Shown here in pieces: positions 59,375-64,000 of a stretch of DNA of 64,000 nucleotides. The DNA is from Paulownia fortunei (lineage: Eukaryota > Streptophyta > Magnoliopsida > Lamiales > Paulowniaceae): the NCBI GenBank assembly GCA_019321725.1, contig CM033106.1, positions 22,628,965 through 22,692,964 of the forward strand, read 5' to 3'. The notes below the pieces were generated by a model. It was not told the origin of the DNA. It worked only from the letters and a program-made list of their open reading frames with translations, and ran no database searches. Both the position numbers and the translations under genes were made by a program. Numbering within the stretch: the stretch's first letter is position 1; the number at the start of each line of letters is the position of its first letter.

Positions 59375-59745
59375 CTAGCTCCTCAAATTGTTCAGCATCC
59401 TCCATTGTTGTGCGAAGATCAATTAAGAAGGTATAACATGTAACATGCAACCAATCTTGAGTTATTATAAGGACCAGTACCATTTTTGTAATAAAGAGCT
59501 TCTAAATGGATCAACCAGATAACCACTTGTGCTAAAACCATATTCCGATGCAATAGTATACACTAGAATAGCTAACACATCTCTAGAAACTTTGGTCAAC
59601 CTCCACCAATTTAATATTTCAAAATCCTTATTTGATTTTTCACAACTATCAAGTAAGTATCTTGCTATTACAGATTTGCTCTCAACACAATTTGTCTTCC
59701 AAATACCTAGCAAATTAAAATTCTAGCAATTCACTTATGTCATCT
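59375..59745 (-). pseudogene. hAT transposase C-terminal (dimerisation) domain
   Basis: Minus strand, frame 59713-59465 plus its continuation. SKSVIARYLLDSCEKSNKDF, then EILNWWRLTKVSRDVLAILV, TIASEYGFSTSGYLVDPFRS and, after a stop, TQDWLHVTCYTF with an acidic tail. This is the hallmark C-terminal region of plant BED-type hAT (RICESLEEPER-like) transposases. The usual ARDVLAIPVSTVASE and AFSTSG core has several replacements. It is one of three blocks of a single rearranged transposase gene (59375-61150). Confidence 0.88.
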
Positions 59746-59924
59746 TCTCCATCTACCTATATGTAATTATGGACCTAAAATACCTACATGTAATTATGGA
59801 CATGCAATACATGTTCATCTCTACTCGTTTGCTGAAAATTAGAATATGCATAGAGCTTTCAAGAGGTATGTAAAGAGAGAAAATAAATTATTCTTAAGAG
59901 TCTTGTTTGTTTAAATGTAGAAAT

Positions 59925-60430
59925 ATGGTGAAATTCAGGCTGCTGAGAAGTTTGAAAAAGTTTTTGAGAGGTTAGCGGATGAAGACCAAAAATACGCAAA
60001 TACTTTAATTGTTGTGAATTGAATCTAGATAAGGAATATGCAGGGAAAAGGGGAAAACGAAAGGGAATAAGATAAATGATGGATATAGATTGGATTAATA
60101 CTGGGAACTTTGTTAAGTTCTTGAAAATTTTCTATCATGTAACTTTAAAGTTCTCTAGTTCATCATATATCATTCAAATGCCTTGTTTTCATAAACTTGC
60201 AGCTGTAGATGTTGGTTTGTCTACTATAATCAGTAAGGGAGATTATCATATGGCTTCTATAGCTATTTGAATAAATATTTGAAAAATATTGATAACCTCA
60301 ACTAGTAGTTGTTTGTTGCTATTCTTCTGGACCAAATATACAAGTTAAAGTATGCTAATTTGCCTTTGCAACAACATATGATGGTGACGCTTATTTTGTG
60401 AAAAGAATGACTGATAAAATAGAAGAAATG
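59925..60430 (+). pseudogene. hAT transposase middle region, inverted
   Basis: Plus strand. AEKFEKVFERLADEDQKY (from about 59940), then after a stop DIDWINTGNFVKFLKIFYHV and TLKFSSSSYII, CFHKLAAV, MASIAI and, frameshifted, KLKYAN. This is the middle (catalytic-core insertion) part of a hAT transposase and belongs between the blocks on either side, but reads in the opposite direction. Frame broken by stops near 60029 and 60268. Confidence 0.82.
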
Positions 60431-61150
60431 TTGAGTTTGTTGAAAAGCATTAAATATTTAACAACATTCCTAACCATCATTGCAACCTCATTTTGCTATT
60501 CTAGCCTTCTTTTGACAATCAAGTTAACTATATGAGTAGAACACCTTATATGCATATAACAATTATTTAAGATATCATCTTTCCACTACATTTTTTTTAA
60601 ATGATTGTTTGTTCTATTATTAGAGCTTGCATTATTTACTGTAATTGTGAAAACTTTATCAATACCTAAGTGAATCAATCAGTCTTCTATTTGTTTCTTT
60701 ATTGTTTTCCCTTTGAGATTCTTAATAATACAAAAGTTTATGATTCTTTTTTGCAATTTCCAATCACTATCTATCCAATGTGTAGTAAGACATATATAGT
60801 TTAAGTTTTGCAATCAAGTCTTAGTATCAGTGGTCCGACATATTTTTTGGGTGTTCAAAACCCTTTTCAATTTCTTTTTCTCTACAAGAAAAACTTTCAT
60901 GCAATCCCTAACAACAGTATGCTTAAATGGTATTTCCAAACTTGGTTACAAAGCTCGACACTAAGCTTTAGACCTTTCCCCCTTCACAAGCAATCCATCA
61001 ATAATTACCATTTTAGCAAGACTTGTTCAAACTTCTTCAAGATTTAGGGTCTTTTATTTAATGGTAGAATTATCATTTTGATTCACACTCATACCTTTAT
61101 AATCATGCTTAACTATTTCATCTACTTTAGTTCTTTGTCTTTTCTTAGGC
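60431..61150 (-). pseudogene. hAT transposase N-terminal half
   Basis: Minus strand. A Lys/Arg-rich N-terminal part lies near 61180-61080. Then MVIIDGLLVKG (about 61005-60973), TVVRDCMKVFLVEKEIEKGF (60925-60865), a decayed SLTTDTW-type block, LYMSYYTLDR, DWKLQKRIINFC, GIDKVFTITVNNA, CSTHIVNLIVK and MMVRNVVKYL (about 60480-60450). All fit the first half of a plant hAT transposase. Multiple stops and frameshifts. The BED zinc finger itself is not clearly readable. Confidence 0.82.
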
Positions 61151-62790
61151 AGTGGCTTAGATGGTTTTTTATTCTCTTTTGAATATGATTCTTATCTTTT
61201 CATTTGAGTTGTTCTATTGAGGGATAAATTTACCATCACCCAATTAAATACTCTTAACTTGTTCTTGTTCCTTACATGGAGTTACCGTTTCCACTAGAAT
61301 TTCCACATTAGAAACTTTTTCAAAAGCTATCATCTCTTTCGTTTTAACATAAAAAAGAAAATAGGAAAAAATATTAATATAAATTAATATCAAATCCAAA
61401 CACATGAAAATATTGTCAAATGTAGAAAATGAAATATACTTCAAACAAGAAATTGGACTGACTATTGCATTACTACATTACTAGTATTCTACATAGGATA
61501 GACTCACTAACAAGTCATTCTATTACATACAATGTTGAATTGAACCCACTAAAACATAGTACCAACATCCCATATATAAAAACTTAAATAAACAAAAAAA
61601 ATGAAAAATATTGCTAGGAATAGTACAATAGACAAAAATACTAAGATTCTAATAAATGCCAATATAAAGAAGAAAATACAAAAATTTAAACAAATGAGAA
61701 TTTCTCATCACAAACACAGGTAACTGAGAAATAGATGAAGACAGATTCTACTTGCGAATATCTTATTTTTTACAAGTTAAAATCTCATTGCCATCAATCC
61801 CAAAATTTACATGTGTTAAGATCAAATGATTACCACTAGGCCAAAAGCTATAGCGGTTAGTAGAGATACAACTTTAATTCCTTAAACTATTGGCAACATA
61901 AAAAATCATACTAAGTGACGATTGAACATGAGGTGGTTGCATCCCATAAGAGTTATAGATCGGATTGGTTAAAGTCCTCCATCAATTACGTTCTTCCAAG
62001 TAAAGGATGATACTACCAATAAATGCCAAAACATGTTAAATAGATAATGACCGAAGGTTTGGTTTACATCACAACCTGCAACTTGTTCACACAAACTTCA
62101 CCAGACCACACTTAAAAATTCTGCCCATAAATATACATGCGTATAAATTAATTTGGCAATCATCACAATCAGATCTAAATTTGGTAAAAATGACTTAAGA
62201 AGAACTTGACCTATTGACATTCCTAGTCAAACATACATTCATTCATACTTTGTGTTGCGAATAAATTAATTGGCCTCTGGAAAAATAAAAGGATGGAGGA
62301 GAGGATAAATTGCATATTGAATACACCAAATTAATTGCATACTTTCAGTCCATCCCTAAAAAAACTATATAATGACAAATACATTTTTTTTTTCTTTTTG
62401 CTAAAAAAAATCATAATAATCTTTCTGAGAGAGATTTGCATTGGAAAAGGAAGAGGGGAAGTGCGTGAGAACGAGATGAGAAATCTGAGGACTCTTTGCA
62501 CTTTGACTTCTACTAAGAGAGTGAAATGAGTTGATGATGGTAAGGGGGGGATGAGAGCTTAAGACTTGAGACTTGAGAAGATGGTGATAGTGAGGGGAAA
62601 ATGGGAGAAGAAGAGTGAGTTTTGGCTTGTGGGAGGTAGCTGGTGAGAGCTGCAGAAGAGGATAGGGTTTGGACTTTGGTTGATTTATCATTTGAGTTGG
62701 TCAATGGTCAGCACTTAGGCAGCAAACAACTGATATAATTAAGTAATAAGCTTAACTTATTCATTATGAGGCACCTACTTAACTTATACA
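61151..62790. other. Non-coding stretch upstream of the hAT remnant
   Basis: No gene recognised. 62400-62700 is pyrimidine-rich on the minus strand and could be the old 5' untranslated exon of the hAT transposase; the 96-codon minus-strand frame there lacks any family motif. 61600-61760 and 62390-62410 are poly(A)-rich. Confidence 0.4.
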
Positions 62791-62970
62791 TAGAAGGGCG
62801 GTGCATCTGGAATTCTTCTAAACTGCCACCGCATCGCCCAAGCGGTGTAGTTTTTATTTATATTTTTAATTCACAGCTCATGTTGCAAATTAATATCAAT
62901 GCTACGGTGCAATGCAGTTCGGACATTTTTTTAAATTTATGATCAACCCTAACTAAGCGATGCACTCTTT
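62790..62970. repeat. Cluster of GCGGTGCA-like motifs, possible hAT subterminal region
   Basis: Five degenerate copies in both orientations: GGCGGTGCATC (about 62794), ACCGCATCGCCC (about 62828, inverse), AGCGGTGTAG (about 62841), ACGGTGCAATGCA (about 62904) and GCGATGCACTC (about 62958). Short motifs repeated near the ends are transposase-binding sites in hAT elements. The position upstream of the hAT N-terminus fits, but no terminal inverted repeat was matched. Confidence 0.35.
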
Positions 62971-63229
62971 TATGCGAGCTATGATGCTATAGGCTCCCAG
63001 AGTGATCCATATTTTGCTACGATGTTAGAGATGTGTAATTGAGAAGCTTAGGGAGATGCCTGACTTGCCCTTAGAATTATTTTACACTGCTTGCAGCAAG
63101 CTTGAGGATTTTTTCCAACATAGGATGTTCCTTGCCATGGACCTCAAGCTTGAGAAACTACCATAATCTATTCAAGTTTTTTTGCACTTTAATTTATTGT
63201 TCCATGAATGATCTTAATGATTACACTTA

Positions 63230-64000
63230 ATCTTGGATTTCTGTTGCGCACAGCAAAAGCAATTGGTAATCCGAGATTTGATTTATTAGGAATATCCGAG
63301 AAATCACACCAACAGGATGACGATAAAAAAAATGATACCGACATAATATAAAATTGCACAGATATTTTTACGTGGTTCGGCAAATCCACCTACGTCTACG
63401 AAAGTTTCCATTTTTCACTAATAGAGAATTTTTCGATACAAAAAAAATACACCATTGAGTTTTATGCCCAAACTCAAGAACAAAAGACTCTTGTACAACC
63501 ACTCTAATAGTTACAAAAAAACACTCTCTCAATCCCTTTGTATAGCCCAAGAGAAAAAACCCCAAGTGTTTTTCCACACCTATCACAATTTGATTTTCTC
63601 AAATTGCTCTTCTTAGATGTCTACACTTGCTCTCTATTTTTTCTTTCTATCTTGTATCCAAACTATTTCTCTTGGATTGTTGTGTTTGCTTGGTGTATTT
63701 TTTGCAACTCCTCCTCAAGCCTATTATAGGCAAGAGGAGGGGATAATTGTTTGGCACCTTGCCAAACATTCAAAAATGGGGTTGGGGGGCTTTCATTTCA
63801 CATCCCTCTATTTTTTACTCTCTTTTCTTTTTCTTTGTGTGTGGTGCACTCCAACAATTTCTATGTATTTTATGAACCTGTTGTATTAGACACTCATTAA
63901 TTTGGAACTATTATATTAAATGCATGCAATTGTTAAAATGGACTGTGTTGGCCAATGTCCTATTTTTCACCTCACATAATGGGATTATTGTTTTATGTTC
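63230..64000. repeat. LTR-like sequence at the window end
   Basis: Contains TTTACGTGGTTCGGCAAATC and a following CTACGTCTACG (about 63368-63400), a phrase found in many plant copia LTRs, plus low coding capacity. The two plus-strand frames after 63538 lack family motifs. Boundaries are not visible and the sequence continues beyond the window. Confidence 0.4.

Noticed and set aside
62401..62704. Ser/Pro-rich minus-strand frames (96 and 63 codons)
   Set aside because: Low-complexity pyrimidine tract; no domain and no splice structure that I could follow. Possibly an old leader exon.
1..64000. tRNA, rRNA or CRISPR-like arrays
   Set aside because: No cloverleaf with internal A/B boxes and no regularly spaced identical repeats with unique spacers were seen; the tRNA-like TGGTATCAGAG strings are retrotransposon primer sites.

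Overview
This is an AT-rich nuclear window from a flowering plant, most likely a eudicot. That follows from spliced plant genes (40S ribosomal protein S21 with an untranslated first intron, pieces of a ubiquitin protease gene, a LONELY GUY cytokinin gene copy) set among plant-type retrotransposons whose primer sites match initiator tRNA-Met (TGGTATCAGAG). A run of about 100 N near 42.6 kb is an assembly gap. Only one gene looks intact: the S21 gene on the minus strand, 36.5-38.6 kb. Nearly everything else is decayed mobile DNA.

Layout. 1-7.4 kb: a dead Ty1/copia element (copia-A, + strand) with very long LTRs, cut off by the left window edge and truncated in its 3' LTR. 7.4-12.9 kb: a minus-strand Ty3/gypsy wreck (gag-protease-RT-RNase H-integrase) abutting a plus-strand Athila-like gypsy fragment. 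12.9-20.0 kb: mostly empty AT-rich DNA, holding an intronless pseudogene of LOG (cytokinin-activating phosphoribohydrolase) at 15.5-16.1 kb. 20.05-33.0 kb: three exons of a UBP5/8-type ubiquitin-specific protease. The intron between the first and second holds a 12.4 kb nested transposon stack: a ~5.2 kb minus-strand copia element (copia-B, target duplication CATAG, unusual TA...CA LTR ends), into which a plus-strand copia (copia-C, target duplication TGAAT) and a solo LTR of the copia-A family (target duplication TAATG) later inserted. 33.4-36.1 kb: a Mutator-like non-autonomous element with a perfect 9-bp target duplication, a LINE-type RNase H remnant, and a second inverted-repeat element. 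36.5-38.6 kb: the S21 gene. 38.7-43.9 kb: AT-rich DNA with MITE-like ends, microsatellites and the gap. 43.9-51.1 kb: a minus-strand gypsy 5' half (LTR, primer site, gag, protease, start of RT) whose RT runs into a GC-rich simple-sequence island, followed by a minus-strand Sirevirus-like copia LTR plus gag. 52.8-56.0 kb: short tandem-repeat arrays leading into a Tat-lineage-like LTR. 56-58.1 kb: another copia LTR end, primer site and gag. 58.7 kb: a second Mutator-like MITE of the same family. 59.4-61.2 kb: a hAT transposase pseudogene whose middle third is inverted. 63.2-64 kb: an LTR-like end.

The most informative results are structural. Target-site duplications and exon junctions order the insertions in the UBP intron without dating assumptions, the hAT remnant records an internal inversion, and a duplication in an S21 intron carries an inverted filler sequence. 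I found no operon-like set of genes and nothing I would call a new biochemical system. The case for novelty rests on the disrupted UBP locus, the LOG retrocopy and the tandem-repeat-rich Tat 3' region. Coordinates of decayed elements are approximate unless bounded by a target duplication or splice site.
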